Shown here: in pieces, positions 33,986 to 44,481 of the stretch
Numbering within the stretch: position 1 is the first letter of the stretch
How the letters are laid out: every line of letters begins with the position of its first letter
NCBI RefSeq assembly: GCF_021864465.1
Contig: NZ_JAKKUV010000004.1
Span: forward strand, 124,001-188,000
Source of the DNA: Hyphobacterium sp. SN044
GTDB lineage: Bacteria > Pseudomonadota > Alphaproteobacteria > Caulobacterales > Maricaulaceae
Length of the DNA stretch: 64,000 bases
Direction of reading: 5' to 3'
Notes under the pieces: generated by a model
What the model was told of the DNA's origin: nothing
Databases searched by the model: none
The model's input: only the letters and a program-made list of their open reading frames with translations
Translations under genes and position numbers: made by a program

Positions 33986-35848
33986 ATGGACGACGCTCCG
34001 CCCGACATGCCGGAAAATGCGGAAGGCCCGCCCCTTGGACTGGACACGCCGTCCTCCAGGGCCGGCTACACGGTGCTCGCCCGCAAATACCGTCCGTCGC
34101 GTTTTGAAGACCTGATCGGCCAGGAGGCGATGGTGAGAACGCTCACCAATGCCTTCGCCTCGGGCCGGATCGCCCATGCCTACATGCTGACCGGGGTTCG
34201 CGGGGTCGGGAAGACCACGACGGCGCGCCTGATCGCGCGGGCGCTCAACTACAAGACGGCCGAGGTCGACCAGCCGTCCATCGTGCTGGACCCGCCGGGC
34301 GAACATTGCGCCGCGATCCAGAAATCCGCGCATGTCGACATCATGGAAATGGACGCCGCGTCGCGCACCGGCGTGGGCGATATCCGCGAGATTCTCGACG
34401 GCGTGCGCTATGCGCCGGTCTCGGCGCGCTACAAGGTCTATGTGATCGACGAGGTTCACATGCTGTCCACCTCGGCGTTCAATGCGCTCCTGAAGACGCT
34501 CGAAGAACCGCCTCCGCATGTGAAATTCATCTTCGCGACGACGGAGATCCGGAAGGTTCCGGTCACCGTGCTGTCGCGCTGCCAGCGCTTCGACCTGAAG
34601 CGTGTCGACCGCGACGAACTCGCCGCGCACCTGAAAGGCATTGCCGAGAAGGAAGGCGCGAAGATCGAGGACGACGGCCTCGCCCTGATCGCCCGCGCGG
34701 CGGAAGGCTCGGTGCGTGATGCGCTGTCCCTGCTCGACCAGGCCATTGTTCAGGGTGGCGACAGCGATGCGCCGGTCAGTGCGCTGCAGGTGCGCGACAT
34801 GCTGGGCCTCGCGGACCGGGCGCGGGTGCTGGACCTGCTCGAAGCGGCGCTGTCGGGCGATCACGCCAAGGCGCTGGCCGAGATTGCCGAGCTCTACGAT
34901 GCCGGGGCCGATCCCGCCGTCATCACGCGCGACTGCCTCGATTTCGTGCACGCCATCACGCGGGTGAAGGTGGTTGGCGAGGACGCCGATCTGGCCGAGG
35001 CGAAGGAGACGGTCGCCCGTCTGGCCTCGATCGCCGAGGGCCTGTCGCTCGCCCAATTGACGCGGCTGTTCAAGATATTGCTCACCGGGCTCGACGATGT
35101 GCGTCAGGCGCCCGAGCCGCTGTCGGCGGCGGAGATGACGCTGCTGCGCCTGTCCTCGGCAGCCTCGCTGCCCTCGCCGGAAGATGCGGCGCGGATGATC
35201 GCCGAAGGCGGTCCCGCGAAGGAGACAACGCCCGCCCCAAAGCCTGACGCCCCGAAGGGGGCGGAAGCTCCCAGGTCGGAGAGTTCGGGCGCGGAGCAGG
35301 ACGACGCGTACGGGGACATTGGCGACGACGTTCGCGACGACGTTCGTGATGATGCGCCCCCGCTGTCCGCCTATGAGGACGATCTACCGGACCCGGAAGC
35401 TGACGCGCCTGCAGAGGCCGAAGCCCCGGTCGAAGGGCCGAAGGATTTCGAGGCGCTGATCGGCCTTCTTGAGCGCAAGCGCGATATCCGTCTGAAATCC
35501 GATGTCGAGCGTTTCGTGCGTCCGGTCAGCTACAAGCCCGGCAGTCTGGTGTTCGAGCCGGAGGCGCATTGCCCGCCGGACCTGGCGCAGCGTCTCGCAC
35601 GCGCGCTGACGGAGTGGACCGGGTCGACCTGGGCGGTGCTGCCGTCGAAGGATTCGCGCGGCGGGGAGACCTGGTCCGAACGGCGCAAGCGCGAACGCCG
35701 CGAATTGTTCGAAGTGACCCGCCGCGACCCGTCCGTGGCCGAGGTGCTGAAGCATTTCCCGGACGCAGAACTCGTCGATGTGCGCAGCGCTTCGGAAGAT
35801 GAGGAAGACTTCGCCGGCAATGGCGAAAAGAGACAGGAAAGGTCCTGA
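33986..35848 (+). CDS. dnaX: DNA polymerase III subunits gamma and tau
   Basis: 620 residues. Clamp-loader AAA+ module with YRPSRFEDLIGQEAMVRTL, Walker A GVRGVGKTTTARL (about residues 71-83), VIDEVHMLSTSAFNALLKTL and SRCQRFDLKR sensor region, then an acidic disordered linker (residues 400-490) and the tau-specific C-terminal domain. In place of the four-cysteine zinc module only one cysteine remains (GEHCAAIQ near residue 108), as I recall for other alphaproteobacterial DnaX. No clear A-rich frameshift signal was seen. First gene of dnaX-ybaB-recR. Confidence 0.95.
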   Translation: MDDAPPDMPENAEGPPLGLDTPSSRAGYTVLARKYRPSRFEDLIGQEAMVRTLTNAFASGRIAHAYMLTGVRGVGKTTTARLIARALNYKTAEVDQPSIVLDPPGEHCAAIQKSAHVDIMEMDAASRTGVGDIREILDGVRYAPVSARYKVYVIDEVHMLSTSAFNALLKTLEEPPPHVKFIFATTEIRKVPVTVLSRCQRFDLKRVDRDELAAHLKGIAEKEGAKIEDDGLALIARAAEGSVRDALSLLDQAIVQGGDSDAPVSALQVRDMLGLADRARVLDLLEAALSGDHAKALAEIAELYDAGADPAVITRDCLDFVHAITRVKVVGEDADLAEAKETVARLASIAEGLSLAQLTRLFKILLTGLDDVRQAPEPLSAAEMTLLRLSSAASLPSPEDAARMIAEGGPAKETTPAPKPDAPKGAEAPRSESSGAEQDDAYGDIGDDVRDDVRDDAPPLSAYEDDLPDPEADAPAEAEAPVEGPKDFEALIGLLERKRDIRLKSDVERFVRPVSYKPGSLVFEPEAHCPPDLAQRLARALTEWTGSTWAVLPSKDSRGGETWSERRKRERRELFEVTRRDPSVAEVLKHFPDAELVDVRSASEDEEDFAGNGEKRQERS

Positions 35849-35849
35849 C

Positions 35850-36176
35850 ATGGCCGATCTGATGGGGCTGATGAAACAGGCCCGCGAAATGCAGCAGAAG
35901 ATGACCGAGGCGCAGGAAAAGCTCGACCGCGAAGAGGTCACGGGCGAATCCGGCGCGGGTCTCGTCACCGTCACGATGACGGCGAAGGGCGAAATCAAGT
36001 CGGTGAAGCTCGATCCCTCGATGATGGTGCCATCTGAAGTCGAAGTCGTGGAAGACCTGATCGTCGCGGCGAGCGCCGATGCGCGCCGCAAGGCCGAAGC
36101 CGTGCAGCAGCGCGTGATGAAGGAAGCCGCCGGCGGGCTGCAACTGCCGCCGGGCATGAGCCTGCCGGGGATGTGA
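35850..36176 (+). CDS. ybaB: YbaB/EbfC family nucleoid-associated protein
   Basis: 108 residues with the family core LMGLMKQAREMQQKMTEAQ and MTAKGEIKSVKLDPSMM. Binds DNA as a dimer. One base separates its ATG from the dnaX stop codon. The dnaX-ybaB-recR order is widely conserved, which supports the assignment. Confidence 0.95.
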   Translation: MADLMGLMKQAREMQQKMTEAQEKLDREEVTGESGAGLVTVTMTAKGEIKSVKLDPSMMVPSEVEVVEDLIVAASADARRKAEAVQQRVMKEAAGGLQLPPGMSLPGM

Positions 36177-36226
36177 AGCGCGGCTATGCTGCGTGTCCCT
36201 GCCGCCGATTCGCGTGAGCTGAAATC

Positions 36227-36832
36227 TTGAGCCGAGCCACTGCCGGACCCGAAATCGAGCGCCTGATCTCGCTTCTGGCCAAGCTGCCGGGGCTGGGGCC
36301 GCGCTCGGCGCGCCGCGCGGTGCTGCACCTCCTGAAGAAGCGCGAGGCGCTGATGGGGCCGCTGGCCGAGGCGCTGGCCGATGCGGCGGACAAGATCCGC
36401 GCCTGCTCGACCTGTGGCAATCTCGACGTCACCGATCCGTGCGCCATCTGCGCCGCGCCGGGCCGCGACCCGTCGGTGATCTGCGTGGTGGAAACGGTCG
36501 GCGATCTCTGGGCGCTGGAACGCGCCAGCGCCTTCCGCGGGCGGTATCACGTGCTCGGCGGGACATTGTCGGCGCTCGACGGGATCCGCCCGGAAGACCT
36601 GAACATATCCGGACTGCTGGAACGCGCGTCGGGCGAGGAGGCGAAGGAGATCGTCCTCGCCCTCAACGCCACGGTCGATGGCCAGACGACCGCCCACTAT
36701 CTCGCCGACAAGCTGACCCCGCTCGGCGTGTCGGTCACCTCGCTGGCGCGCGGCGTGCCGGTGGGCGGCGAGCTCGACTATCTCGATGACGGCACGCTGG
36801 CCGCCGCCTTCCGGAGCCGGCGCCCGGCTTGA
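36227..36832 (+). CDS. recR: Recombination protein RecR
   Basis: 201 residues. Helix-hairpin-helix [20 protein letters not shown], a four-cysteine zinc finger at C60, C63, C72 and C75, a Toprim domain ([18 protein letters not shown]) and C-terminal [20 protein letters not shown]. Acts with RecF/RecO to load RecA in gap repair. The start is a TTG codon (36227), the only in-frame start near the conserved N terminus. Confidence 0.96.
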   Translation: MSRATAGPEIERLISLLAKLPGLGPRSARRAVLHLLKKREALMGPLAEALADAADKIRACSTCGNLDVTDPCAICAAPGRDPSVICVVETVGDLWALERASAFRGRYHVLGGTLSALDGIRPEDLNISGLLERASGEEAKEIVLALNATVDGQTTAHYLADKLTPLGVSVTSLARGVPVGGELDYLDDGTLAAAFRSRRPA

Positions 36833-36919
36833 CCGGGCATCGCCTTGCAATAATTCCCGATTCACTTCCTTCTGCAGGGCCTTGGGGGATGTGGTGGTGC
36901 TGTCCGTTCGAGATTATCG

Positions 36920-37645
36920 ATGAGTGACGGTTCGCGGCCCGCGGACAATCCGGTCCTGCCTGGAAGCGGGCGAGCGGCCTTCGTCTTCATTTTCTGCGTC
37001 AGCCTGTTCATCGCCTGCCTGATCAGCGCGGCGGTGCTCGCGGTGAAGCCGATCGCGTTCAACCTGCTGGGTTTCGGACTGCTCGTGCCGGTGGGGACGT
37101 TCGCCTTCGCGCTGACCTTCACGGCTACCGACGTGATCAGCGAAGTCTGGGGGCGGACGATGGCGACCCATGTCGTCGTCTCCGGCCTTCTGATCCGTGT
37201 CATCGTGTTCGGCCTCTTCGCGATGGGGATGACGATCGAGACCTGGGTGCCCTGGGCCGGGCCTGCGGATTACTGGACGGCGGAGAATGATGCGGCGTTC
37301 GAATTCGTGCTGGCCGGATCGAACCGGATCAATTTCGCCGGCATGGTGGCCTTCGGCCTGTCGGCGCTGACCGACGTCTTCATCTATCACTATTTCCGCG
37401 AGCGCGACCGCGGCAAGAACCGGCTGTGGTGGCGCAACAATGTCTCGACCATCATCGCGCAGATCGTGAACTCGGTGCTGTTCATCACGGTCGCCTTCGG
37501 CGGTGTCGTGTCGATGGCGGCGCTGTTCAGCCTGATCCTCGGCCAGGTGGCATTCAAGATCCTGACGGCGTGGCTCGACACGCCGCTCGTCTATGTCCTG
37601 CGCAACCTGGCAACGGGCCGGAAACTGCTCGACTTCCGGGGCTAG
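36920..37645 (+). CDS. Queuosine precursor transporter (YhhQ/QPTR, VUT family)
   Basis: 241 residues with about six membrane helices. Signature features of the family: TFTATDVISEVWG early and INFAGMVAFGLSALTDVFIY, NVSTIIAQIVNSVLFITVAF in the second half. Imports preQ0/preQ1 or queuine for tRNA modification. A role in salvage would fit if de novo queuosine genes are absent, which this window cannot show. Confidence 0.88.
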   Translation: MSDGSRPADNPVLPGSGRAAFVFIFCVSLFIACLISAAVLAVKPIAFNLLGFGLLVPVGTFAFALTFTATDVISEVWGRTMATHVVVSGLLIRVIVFGLFAMGMTIETWVPWAGPADYWTAENDAAFEFVLAGSNRINFAGMVAFGLSALTDVFIYHYFRERDRGKNRLWWRNNVSTIIAQIVNSVLFITVAFGGVVSMAALFSLILGQVAFKILTAWLDTPLVYVLRNLATGRKLLDFRG

Positions 37646-37655
37646 CTTCCGCGGC

Positions 37656-38762
37656 CTACCGGGCCGGAACGATCCGCATCAGCGCGCCATCGGGTTCCGG
37701 CTCGTCGGTCAGGATATAGAGCGACCCGTCCGGCCCCATCCGCACATCGCGGATGCGCACGCCTAGCTCGCCGAGCAATTCCTCTTCGCCGGCGATTTCA
37801 CCGTCTTCGAGATCGACCCGGCGCAGATGCGACCCGGCGAGCGCGCCGACGAACAGATCGCCCTGCCAGTCCGGGAAATCCGCGCCGTCATAAAAAGCCA
37901 TGCCGGACGGAGCGATTGACGGGGTCCAGTGCAGCAGCGGCGCCTCGAAGCCGTCGCCCTCGGCGTGGTCCGGGATCACCTCGCCGTCATAGTGGTCGCC
38001 GTTGGAGGCAAGCGGCCAGCCATAATTGGCCCCGGCCACGATGCGGTTGATCTCGTCGCCGCCGCGCGGGCCGTGCTCGATCTCCCAGACATCGCCGCTG
38101 AAGGGTTCGATGGCGATCGCCTGCGGATTGCGGTGACCATAGCTCCACACCGCCTCGTCCCCCTCCTCGCCATCGGCGAAGGGATTGCCGGGAGCGGGTT
38201 CGCCGTCTTCGGTCAGGCGCACGATCGTGCCGAAATGATTGGTCGGGTCCTGGGCCTGGTCCATGCGGATGAAGCCCTCGCCGATGGTGAGGAGCAGCGT
38301 GCCGTCGTCGAGAAAGATCATCCGCCCGCCATAGTGCGCGCCGCCGGGCTTTGCCGCTTCGGCGCGGAAGATGACGTCCGTGTCTTCAAGCTGTGTCGCG
38401 TCCTCGCTCAGCCGGCCGCGCGCGATGGCGGTCCGGTTCATCACGGTATTGCCCTGCGCGAAGGACAGATAGACGAGGCGGTTCTCGGCGAAATCCGGGT
38501 GCAGGACGACGTCGAACAGGCCGGCCTGGCGGTTGTTGAAGACGTTCGGCACGCCGCCGATCGGTGCGTCGGCCAGCGCGCCATCACGGACGAGGCGCAG
38601 GCGTCCGGCGCGCTCCGTGACCAGCATCGCCCCGTCGGGCAGGAAAGTCAGCGACCAGGGATGGTCGAGACCGTCGACGACGGTCTCGGCTTCAATCGCA
38701 TAGTCCTGCGCCATGGCAGGCGCGGCGGAGAGGAGAAGCAGGGCGGGCAGGGCGCGGAGCAT
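37656..38762 (-). CDS. PQQ-dependent aldose sugar dehydrogenase family protein
   Basis: 368 residues with signal peptide (MLRALPALLLLSAAPAMAQD). Beta-propeller of the soluble glucose/aldose dehydrogenase (YliI) family: GLDHPWSLTFLPDGAMLVTE, GGRMIFLDDGTLLLTIGEG, YGHRNPQAIAIEP, EIEHGPRGGDEINRI and NYGWPLASNGDHYDG, the last two bearing PQQ- and calcium-binding residues. Periplasmic oxidation of sugars is expected; the natural substrate is unknown. The ATG at 38762 is chosen for the signal peptide. Confidence 0.9.
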   Translation of the reverse strand: MLRALPALLLLSAAPAMAQDYAIEAETVVDGLDHPWSLTFLPDGAMLVTERAGRLRLVRDGALADAPIGGVPNVFNNRQAGLFDVVLHPDFAENRLVYLSFAQGNTVMNRTAIARGRLSEDATQLEDTDVIFRAEAAKPGGAHYGGRMIFLDDGTLLLTIGEGFIRMDQAQDPTNHFGTIVRLTEDGEPAPGNPFADGEEGDEAVWSYGHRNPQAIAIEPFSGDVWEIEHGPRGGDEINRIVAGANYGWPLASNGDHYDGEVIPDHAEGDGFEAPLLHWTPSIAPSGMAFYDGADFPDWQGDLFVGALAGSHLRRVDLEDGEIAGEEELLGELGVRIRDVRMGPDGSLYILTDEPEPDGALMRIVPAR

Positions 38763-38843
38763 GGACAACCTCGAATCCGGATACGGGAACGAGGTTAGTA
38801 CGCGCCTGTCCGGCGGCAAGTTCCGTTGGGGCGTGGTCCTGCT

Positions 38844-39980
38844 TCAGGCGACCTGCGGGTCGGAGCGCAGCGATTTCGCCAGCGTGCCGAGACGCGCCGG
38901 CAGGTGCGGTTCGAAGGCGCTGATCTGGGCCCAGCGGCGGCGCACCCGGGCCGGGAGTTCGGCGACATTGGGCGGCAGGATGCGGGCGCAGGCCTCGGCG
39001 GTTTCCCAGCCTCGGATCATGAAGGCGGCAAGGCCCGCATCCAGCACGCGGCCGGTATCGAGCGGCACCTCGTAATTGCCGTAATATTTCTTGTACTGGC
39101 CGTGCCCGCGGCCGAGATCGATCCGCGACATGCCGAGACGTTGCGCGTTCTCGATCAGGCCGTGGATCAGCAAAAGGCCCGGCGAAGCGCAGGCGAATTT
39201 CGCGTCATAGGCGGGGAACCAGGAATGGTAGACGCCGCCGGCCATCAGGCCGATTTCCACCGCGGCGAGCTGGTCTCCGAAATAGAGCGCGGCGGTCAGC
39301 GTGCCGAAGGGGCTGCCCTCACGGCGGCGCAGATCGGCCAGCAGCTGGTCGGCCCAACCGACAGACAGCACGTCGAGCTTGCCAGTGGCGCGGTATTGCT
39401 GGCCCTTCCAGGCCTTGAGCGCGGCATAGTGGTCGCCGGTCGGATCGCCGAAGACGAACTGAGCCGGACCGAAGTCGCGTTCCGCCTTGCGCAAGCGGCG
39501 CGCCATCTTCTTGAAATGATCGCGGTGCAGAAGGCTCTGCGCGGCGAACCAGGCGTCACCGCCCTCGCTGACATCGCAGATCACCGAGCCGTCGCGTTCG
39601 CGGCATTCGCGGATCAGGTTGAGGCCGCTGGTCAGCCAGTTGTCGTAGACCAGCGCGCAAGCACCGGCTCCGGACAGCACGTCGCGCGGATGGATGCGGA
39701 CCCCCGGGGCCGAGACGACCCCCTGATAGTCCGACATCGGTGAGCCGACCGGGCGGACGACGCCGCCCTTGGGCGTATGGTGTGCGAAGAAGCCGACAGC
39801 CTCGCCGCCATCGCGGATCACCGTCACGCGGACATCGCGGCGGACCCGGTCCACGGCCTCGGCGAAATCATGCAGCAGATAGGGGCTGGTCAGCTGACCG
39901 CCCGGTGCGGCCCAGGCGTTCCAGCGCCGCACATCGGCTTGGGTCAAGTCCCGGATCGAAACGGTTTCCGTACGCATCAC
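38844..39980 (-). CDS. GNAT/FemAB-like acyltransferase (CelD/BcsL type)
   Basis: 378 residues, cytoplasmic. The C-terminal half has the GNAT domain used in CelD/BcsL-type and FemAB-like proteins (KMARRLRKAERDFGPAQF, ALYFGDQLAAVEIGLMAGG, VYHSWFPAYDAKFACASPGL, LGMSRIDLGRGHGQYKKYYG). Such enzymes modify polysaccharide precursors; Caulobacter HfsK, which tunes holdfast polysaccharide, is one relative I recall. Linking it to a holdfast here is inference. GTG 39980 or ATG 39977 may be the start, with AGGGAG upstream. Confidence 0.75.
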   Translation of the reverse strand: MMRTETVSIRDLTQADVRRWNAWAAPGGQLTSPYLLHDFAEAVDRVRRDVRVTVIRDGGEAVGFFAHHTPKGGVVRPVGSPMSDYQGVVSAPGVRIHPRDVLSGAGACALVYDNWLTSGLNLIRECRERDGSVICDVSEGGDAWFAAQSLLHRDHFKKMARRLRKAERDFGPAQFVFGDPTGDHYAALKAWKGQQYRATGKLDVLSVGWADQLLADLRRREGSPFGTLTAALYFGDQLAAVEIGLMAGGVYHSWFPAYDAKFACASPGLLLIHGLIENAQRLGMSRIDLGRGHGQYKKYYGNYEVPLDTGRVLDAGLAAFMIRGWETAEACARILPPNVAELPARVRRRWAQISAFEPHLPARLGTLAKSLRSDPQVA

Positions 39981-40051
39981 TGCCGGTCTCCCTGTTCGGA
40001 GACGAGACCGAGCAATGGCCGGGCCAGTTTCCCTTGAGAGTTGATCGAGGG

Positions 40052-41149
40052 TTAATTTTCCCCACCAGGGAGAGCGCGGGGCGCGGAGGACTCGTCTTCA
40101 AGTTCGACTTCGGCGATACGTTCGCCGCGTGACGTAATCCGCTTCGCGGATGTCTCGATGTCGTCGATATCCTTGTTGGCCTGATTGAAGTGCGTTCGCA
40201 GTTTGTCGACCCGCGTTCCGAGCAATTCGACATCCCGCAGCATCAGCCCGACTGCCTTCTGGATTTCCGCGGCCTGCTTGTGCATCTCCGCATCGCGGAG
40301 AACGGCGCGAACCGTGTTGAGGATCGCCATCAACGTGGTCGGTGAAACGATCAGAACCTTCTTCGACAGGCTGACATCGACAAGGTCCGGGAAGTCGGCA
40401 TGGATCGTCGCATAGACGGCCTCGGACGGGACGAACATCAATGCGTGTTCGGCGGTCTCACCCGGAATCAGATATTTTTCAGAGATCGCGCTCAGATGCT
40501 TCTTCACGTCGGAAACAAAGGCACGTTGAGCGGTCAGTTTCGCCGCGTCGTCGCTGGCATCGACCAGCGCGCGATAGGCTTCGAGCGGGAATTTCGCGTC
40601 GACGGCGACCGAGCCGGGAGGATTCGGCATCCGGATCAGGGCGTCCGGGCGAACACCGGAAGATAGCGTCGCCTGAAAATCATACGCCGAGGGAGGAAGC
40701 AGGCTGGAGACAACGTCTTTCAGCTGCACTTCGCCGAAAGCTCCGCGTGCCTGCTTGTTCGACAGGATCGCCTTCAGGCCGGTTACCTCGCCTGATAGTT
40801 CGGAAATGTTCTTCTGCGCGCTGTCGATCAGGGCGAGACGCTCATAAAGATGGCGCAGCGCGCCCTGGGTCTTCTCGACGCTTTCGCCCAGCGAATCCCC
40901 GACCCGCTTGGTCACCGCATCGAGGCGTTCATCCATCGCCTTGCGGAGCCCTTCCTGACCCGAGGTGGCAGAGCTGGCAAACTGGTCGAGGCGGCCCTGC
41001 AGTTGCGAGAGTTGCGCGGCAATGGCTGCACTCTCGCTGGTGTCGGGCTTGCGGCGAAGCAGAAGAGCACCGAGGCCAAGGCCGGCCAGGATGCCGAGAA
41101 TCACGATACCGGCAATGATGGCGAGAGTTGTCGTATCGAGGCCGTCCAT
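40052..41149 (-). CDS. rmuC: DNA recombination protein RmuC
   Basis: 365 residues. An N-terminal membrane helix (TLAIIAGIVILGILAGLGLG), a coiled coil, and the RmuC nuclease-like core (GAFGEVQLKDVVSSLLPPSA, RMPNPPGSVAVDAKFPLEAY, LMFVPSEAVYATIHADFPDL, ILNTVRAVLRDAEMHKQAAE). It limits inversions between short repeats. Divergent from def. Confidence 0.94.
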   Translation of the reverse strand: MDGLDTTTLAIIAGIVILGILAGLGLGALLLRRKPDTSESAAIAAQLSQLQGRLDQFASSATSGQEGLRKAMDERLDAVTKRVGDSLGESVEKTQGALRHLYERLALIDSAQKNISELSGEVTGLKAILSNKQARGAFGEVQLKDVVSSLLPPSAYDFQATLSSGVRPDALIRMPNPPGSVAVDAKFPLEAYRALVDASDDAAKLTAQRAFVSDVKKHLSAISEKYLIPGETAEHALMFVPSEAVYATIHADFPDLVDVSLSKKVLIVSPTTLMAILNTVRAVLRDAEMHKQAAEIQKAVGLMLRDVELLGTRVDKLRTHFNQANKDIDDIETSAKRITSRGERIAEVELEDESSAPRALPGGEN

Positions 41150-41243
41150 CGGGCGGGGTTCCTTAATTGTTCCGCAGTCAAACCCCTTGTATCACCGATT
41201 CGGCATGCTTGACGCGAGAGAGCGCTGACCCTAGCTGAACCCC

Positions 41244-41768
41244 ATGGCAGTCCGAGACATCCTCACCATTCCCGATCCGCGCCTGAAACAGGTGTCGAAG
41301 CCCGTCGACAAGGTCGACGACGCGCTTCGCGATCTGATGGATGACATGCTGGAGAGCATGTATGCCGCCGACGGGATCGGCCTCGCCGCAATCCAGATCG
41401 GCGAGCCGGTGCGCGTCATCGTGATGGACCTCGACTGGGGCAAGGGCGAGCGCAAGCCGCGCTATTTCGTGAACCCGGAAATCCTCGACGCGTCGGAATC
41501 GAAGCTGCCCTACGAGGAGGGCTGCCTGTCGGTGCCGTCCGTCTATGACGAGGTCGAGCGCCCGGATCACGTCCGCCTGAAATATCTCGACTACAACGGC
41601 AAGGAAGTGATTGAGGACGCCGAGGGCCTCTACGCGGTCTGCATCCAGCACGAGATGGATCACCTCGAAGGCGTGCTGTTCATCGACCACCTCTCGCGCC
41701 TGAAGCGTGACCGGGCGGTGAAGCGGGTGAAGAAGCTGGGGCTGGAAAAGGTCCCGGCGGCCGGGTGA
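41244..41768 (+). CDS. def: Peptide deformylase
   Basis: 174 residues. All three metalloenzyme motifs are present: [18 protein letters not shown] (C94) and QHEMDHLEG (H136, E137, H140), binding Fe2+. Removes the formyl group from nascent proteins. It is close to fmt, its counterpart in formylation, with two small genes between. Its TGA overlaps the GTG of the next small gene. Confidence 0.97.
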   Translation: MAVRDILTIPDPRLKQVSKPVDKVDDALRDLMDDMLESMYAADGIGLAAIQIGEPVRVIVMDLDWGKGERKPRYFVNPEILDASESKLPYEEGCLSVPSVYDEVERPDHVRLKYLDYNGKEVIEDAEGLYAVCIQHEMDHLEGVLFIDHLSRLKRDRAVKRVKKLGLEKVPAAG

Positions 41769-41956
41769 GCCGCAACGCCGTCCTGATTCGCGCCGCGACC
41801 GCGGCGCTCTTGCTGTTCACGACGCTCGTCATCCTGCAACCGCATATCGAGGCATGGTTTGCCGCGCGGGAATGCGCGGCTGATGGCGGCCGCTGGATCG
41901 CGGAATTGCGGGCCTGCGCCGTGATTGTCGACACGGCGGACCAATCCGCCGCTTGA
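41765..41956 (+). CDS. Small single-pass membrane protein
   Basis: 63 residues with a hydrophobic segment ([20 protein letters not shown]) and two cysteines in the exported part ([18 protein letters not shown]). The GTG start overlaps the def stop (GTGA), the same junction type used by other genes in this window, which supports translation. No family recognised. Confidence 0.6.
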   Translation: MSRNAVLIRAATAALLLFTTLVILQPHIEAWFAARECAADGGRWIAELRACAVIVDTADQSAA

Positions 41957-41988
41957 CCGCCTGCCCGGACCGGGGTCGAGTACGGTCC

Positions 41989-42576
41989 ATGAAAGCTCTC
42001 GCTCCCCTTCTTGCCGCCGCCGCGCTCGCGGCCTGCGGCAATTCCGAACCCGCTCCCGAAGCCGCCGCCGGGACCGACCTGTTCTCCGCACTCAGCGCGC
42101 GCTGCGGCCAGGCCTATGAGGGCCGGGTGCTCGGCGACGATCCTCGCGACGCCGACTGGCGGTCGGAAACGCTGGTCATGCACATCCGCGAATGCGGCGA
42201 TGACGAGATCCGCATCCCGCTGCATGTCGGGGAGAACCGCTCGCGCACCTGGGTGGTGACGCGGCAGGGCGAGGGGCTGCGCCTGAAGCATGACCACCGC
42301 CACGAAGACGGCAGCGAGGACGTGCTGACCCAGTATGGCGGCGACACGGAAGGCGCGGTCACCGGCCTGATGGCAGAATTCCCCGCCGATGAATTCAGTC
42401 GCGACCTTTTCGTGCGCGAAGACATTCCGGTCTCGGCCGACAATGTCTGGCTGATGCAGATCGAGGGCGAGACCTTCACCTATGGCCTGACCCGTCCGGA
42501 CCGGAATTTCCGGGCCGTGTTCGACCTCAGCGAACCGGTCGACCCGCCGCCCGCGCCCTGGGGGTTCGAGGACTAA
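41989..42576 (+). CDS. Putative lipoprotein of unknown function
   Basis: 195 residues. The signal [20 protein letters not shown] gives lipobox cysteine C16. The mature part has two cysteines ([25 protein letters not shown]) and [20 protein letters not shown], a beta-rich layout. I do not recognise a named family. Located 32 bases after the small membrane gene and before fmt. Confidence 0.78.
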   Translation: MKALAPLLAAAALAACGNSEPAPEAAAGTDLFSALSARCGQAYEGRVLGDDPRDADWRSETLVMHIRECGDDEIRIPLHVGENRSRTWVVTRQGEGLRLKHDHRHEDGSEDVLTQYGGDTEGAVTGLMAEFPADEFSRDLFVREDIPVSADNVWLMQIEGETFTYGLTRPDRNFRAVFDLSEPVDPPPAPWGFED

Positions 42577-42647
42577 CCGGCAACGACGAGCGCAAGGGCA
42601 CGCTTTGGGGGCTTGATCGGCGCGCGGCTTCGCGCTCAAACCCGCTC

Positions 42648-43580
42648 ATGACATTGCGCCTCGCCTTTCTCGGAACGCCCGACTTCGCCGCTGCCTCGCT
42701 CGCCGAGATCGCTGCGGCGGGCCATGACATCGTCCGCGTCTACACCCAGCCGCCGCGTCCGAAGGGCCGGGGACATGAGGAGAGGAAGACGCCGGTCCAC
42801 GAACTGGCCGAAACGCTGGGGCTTCCGGTGGAGACGCCGAAAAGCTTCAAGGACCCCGGCGTGCTGGCGGACTTCGCCGCACTCGACCTCGATGCCGCGG
42901 TCGTGGTCGCCTACGGCCAGATCCTGCCGCAGGCGGCGCTCGACGCGCCGCGTTTCGGCTGTCTCAACCTGCACGGTTCGCTCCTGCCGCGCTGGCGCGG
43001 CGCGGCGCCGATCCAGCGCGCCATCATGGCTGGGGACGAACGCACGGGCGTGCAGGTGATGCAGATGGAGGCCGGGCTCGATACCGGGCCGATCCTCCTG
43101 AGCGAAACCTTGCGCATCTTCCCCACCGACACGGCGGGCAGCCTGCACGACCGGATGATGGCGACGGGCGCGCAGATGTGGCCGCGCGCGCTCGCCGCGC
43201 TCGAACGCGGATCTCTGGAAGCCCAGCCCCAGAGCGAGGACGGGGTCACCTATGCCGCCAAGATCACGCCGGAAGAGGCGCGGATCGACTGGACCCGCCC
43301 GGCCGACGAACTCAGCTGTCACATTCGCGGCCTGTCGCCCTTCCCGGGGGCGTGGTTCACGCTGGATGCCGGCGGCAAGCCGGTGCGGGTGAAGGTGCTG
43401 AACGCCAAGGCCGAGGAGGGCGAGGGCGTGCCCGGCACGGCGCTCGACGACACGCTGCTGATCGCCTGCGGCGAGGGCGCGGTGCGTCTGACCCGGCTGC
43501 AGCGCGAGGGCAGGGGCGCGATAGACGCGGCGGACTTCCTGCGCGGTACGACGATCCCCGCCGGGACGGTATTGGGCTGA
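42648..43580 (+). CDS. fmt: Methionyl-tRNA formyltransferase
   Basis: 310 residues. N-terminal formyltransferase domain with catalytic N107, H109 ([18 protein letters not shown]) and D145 ([10 protein letters not shown]), then the C-terminal OB-fold domain ([14 protein letters not shown] at the end). Formylates initiator methionyl-tRNA; its action is reversed on protein by Def, encoded just upstream. Confidence 0.97.
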   Translation: MTLRLAFLGTPDFAAASLAEIAAAGHDIVRVYTQPPRPKGRGHEERKTPVHELAETLGLPVETPKSFKDPGVLADFAALDLDAAVVVAYGQILPQAALDAPRFGCLNLHGSLLPRWRGAAPIQRAIMAGDERTGVQVMQMEAGLDTGPILLSETLRIFPTDTAGSLHDRMMATGAQMWPRALAALERGSLEAQPQSEDGVTYAAKITPEEARIDWTRPADELSCHIRGLSPFPGAWFTLDAGGKPVRVKVLNAKAEEGEGVPGTALDDTLLIACGEGAVRLTRLQREGRGAIDAADFLRGTTIPAGTVLG

Positions 43581-43614
43581 TGCCTCTGATCGTTGAAACC
43601 AGCACGCATTCCTT

Positions 43615-43704
43615 CTCCCTCCCCTTGAGGGGAGGGCAGGGGTGGGGTGCGCACCTCGTCAACTCCCCCCCCCCACCCCGACCCTCCCCCGGAGGGGGAG
43701 GGAG
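43615..43704. repeat. Two REP-like palindromes between fmt and truA
   Basis: CTCCCTCCCCTTGAGGGGAGGG (43615-43636, followed by caggggtgggg) and CCCTCCCCCGGAGGGGGAGGG (about 43682-43702) share the core of the A/B elements. They sit in the 157-base fmt-truA gap with a C-rich run between them. Confidence 0.7.
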
Positions 43705-43737
43705 TCATGAGCGCGTTCGTGAGCGAGGGGCGCACTG

Positions 43738-44481
43738 ATGCCCCGCTACAAGCTGACCCTCGAATATGACGGCGGACCGTTCGCCGGCTGGCAGCGTCAG
43801 GACGACGTGCCGACCGTGCAGGGCGTGCTCGAGGCCGCGGCGGAGGCGATCAATGGCGCGCCGGTGACCGCTCATTCGGCCGGTCGCACAGATGCAGGCG
43901 TCCACGCGCTGGGGCAGGTCGCGCATCTCGATCTGGAGAAGGATTTCCCGACCCATACGGTGCGCGATGCGCTGAACCAGCATATGCGCCCCCATCCGGT
44001 TGCGGTGCTGGAGGCGGAACGCGTCGGCGAGGATTTCCACGCCCGCTTTTCCGCGAAGAAGCGGCATTATCTCTATCGTCTGGTCGACCGGCGGCCGCCG
44101 CTGACGCTCGACAAGGGTCATGTCTGGCGCGTGCCCTACCGGCTCGACGCCGAGGCGATGCACCAGGCGGCGCAGGTTCTCGTGGGCCAGCACGACTTCA
44201 CCACCTTCCGCGACAGCCAGTGCCAGGCCGACAGCCCGGTGAAGACGCTGGAAGCCATTTCGGTGAGCCGGGTAGGCGCGGAGATTCACCTGACCTGCCG
44301 CGCCATTTCCTTCCTGCACCGGCAGGTGCGCTCGATGACGGGCAGTCTCGTCGAGGTCGGCAGCGGCAAGTGGTCGGCGCGCGACCTCAGGGCCGTGCTC
44401 GACGCTGCCGACCGCCAGCGCTGCGGCCCGGTCGCCCCGCCCGACGGGCTCTACCTGACGAAGGTGGATTACGAGGCCTGA
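43738..44481 (+). CDS. truA: tRNA pseudouridine(38-40) synthase
   Basis: 247 residues. Catalytic D52 lies in [18 protein letters not shown]. Other family blocks: [66 protein letters not shown]. Modifies the anticodon arm of many tRNAs. Its 3' end overlaps the convergent membrane gene by 13 bases. Confidence 0.96.
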   Translation: MPRYKLTLEYDGGPFAGWQRQDDVPTVQGVLEAAAEAINGAPVTAHSAGRTDAGVHALGQVAHLDLEKDFPTHTVRDALNQHMRPHPVAVLEAERVGEDFHARFSAKKRHYLYRLVDRRPPLTLDKGHVWRVPYRLDAEAMHQAAQVLVGQHDFTTFRDSQCQADSPVKTLEAISVSRVGAEIHLTCRAISFLHRQVRSMTGSLVEVGSGKWSARDLRAVLDAADRQRCGPVAPPDGLYLTKVDYEA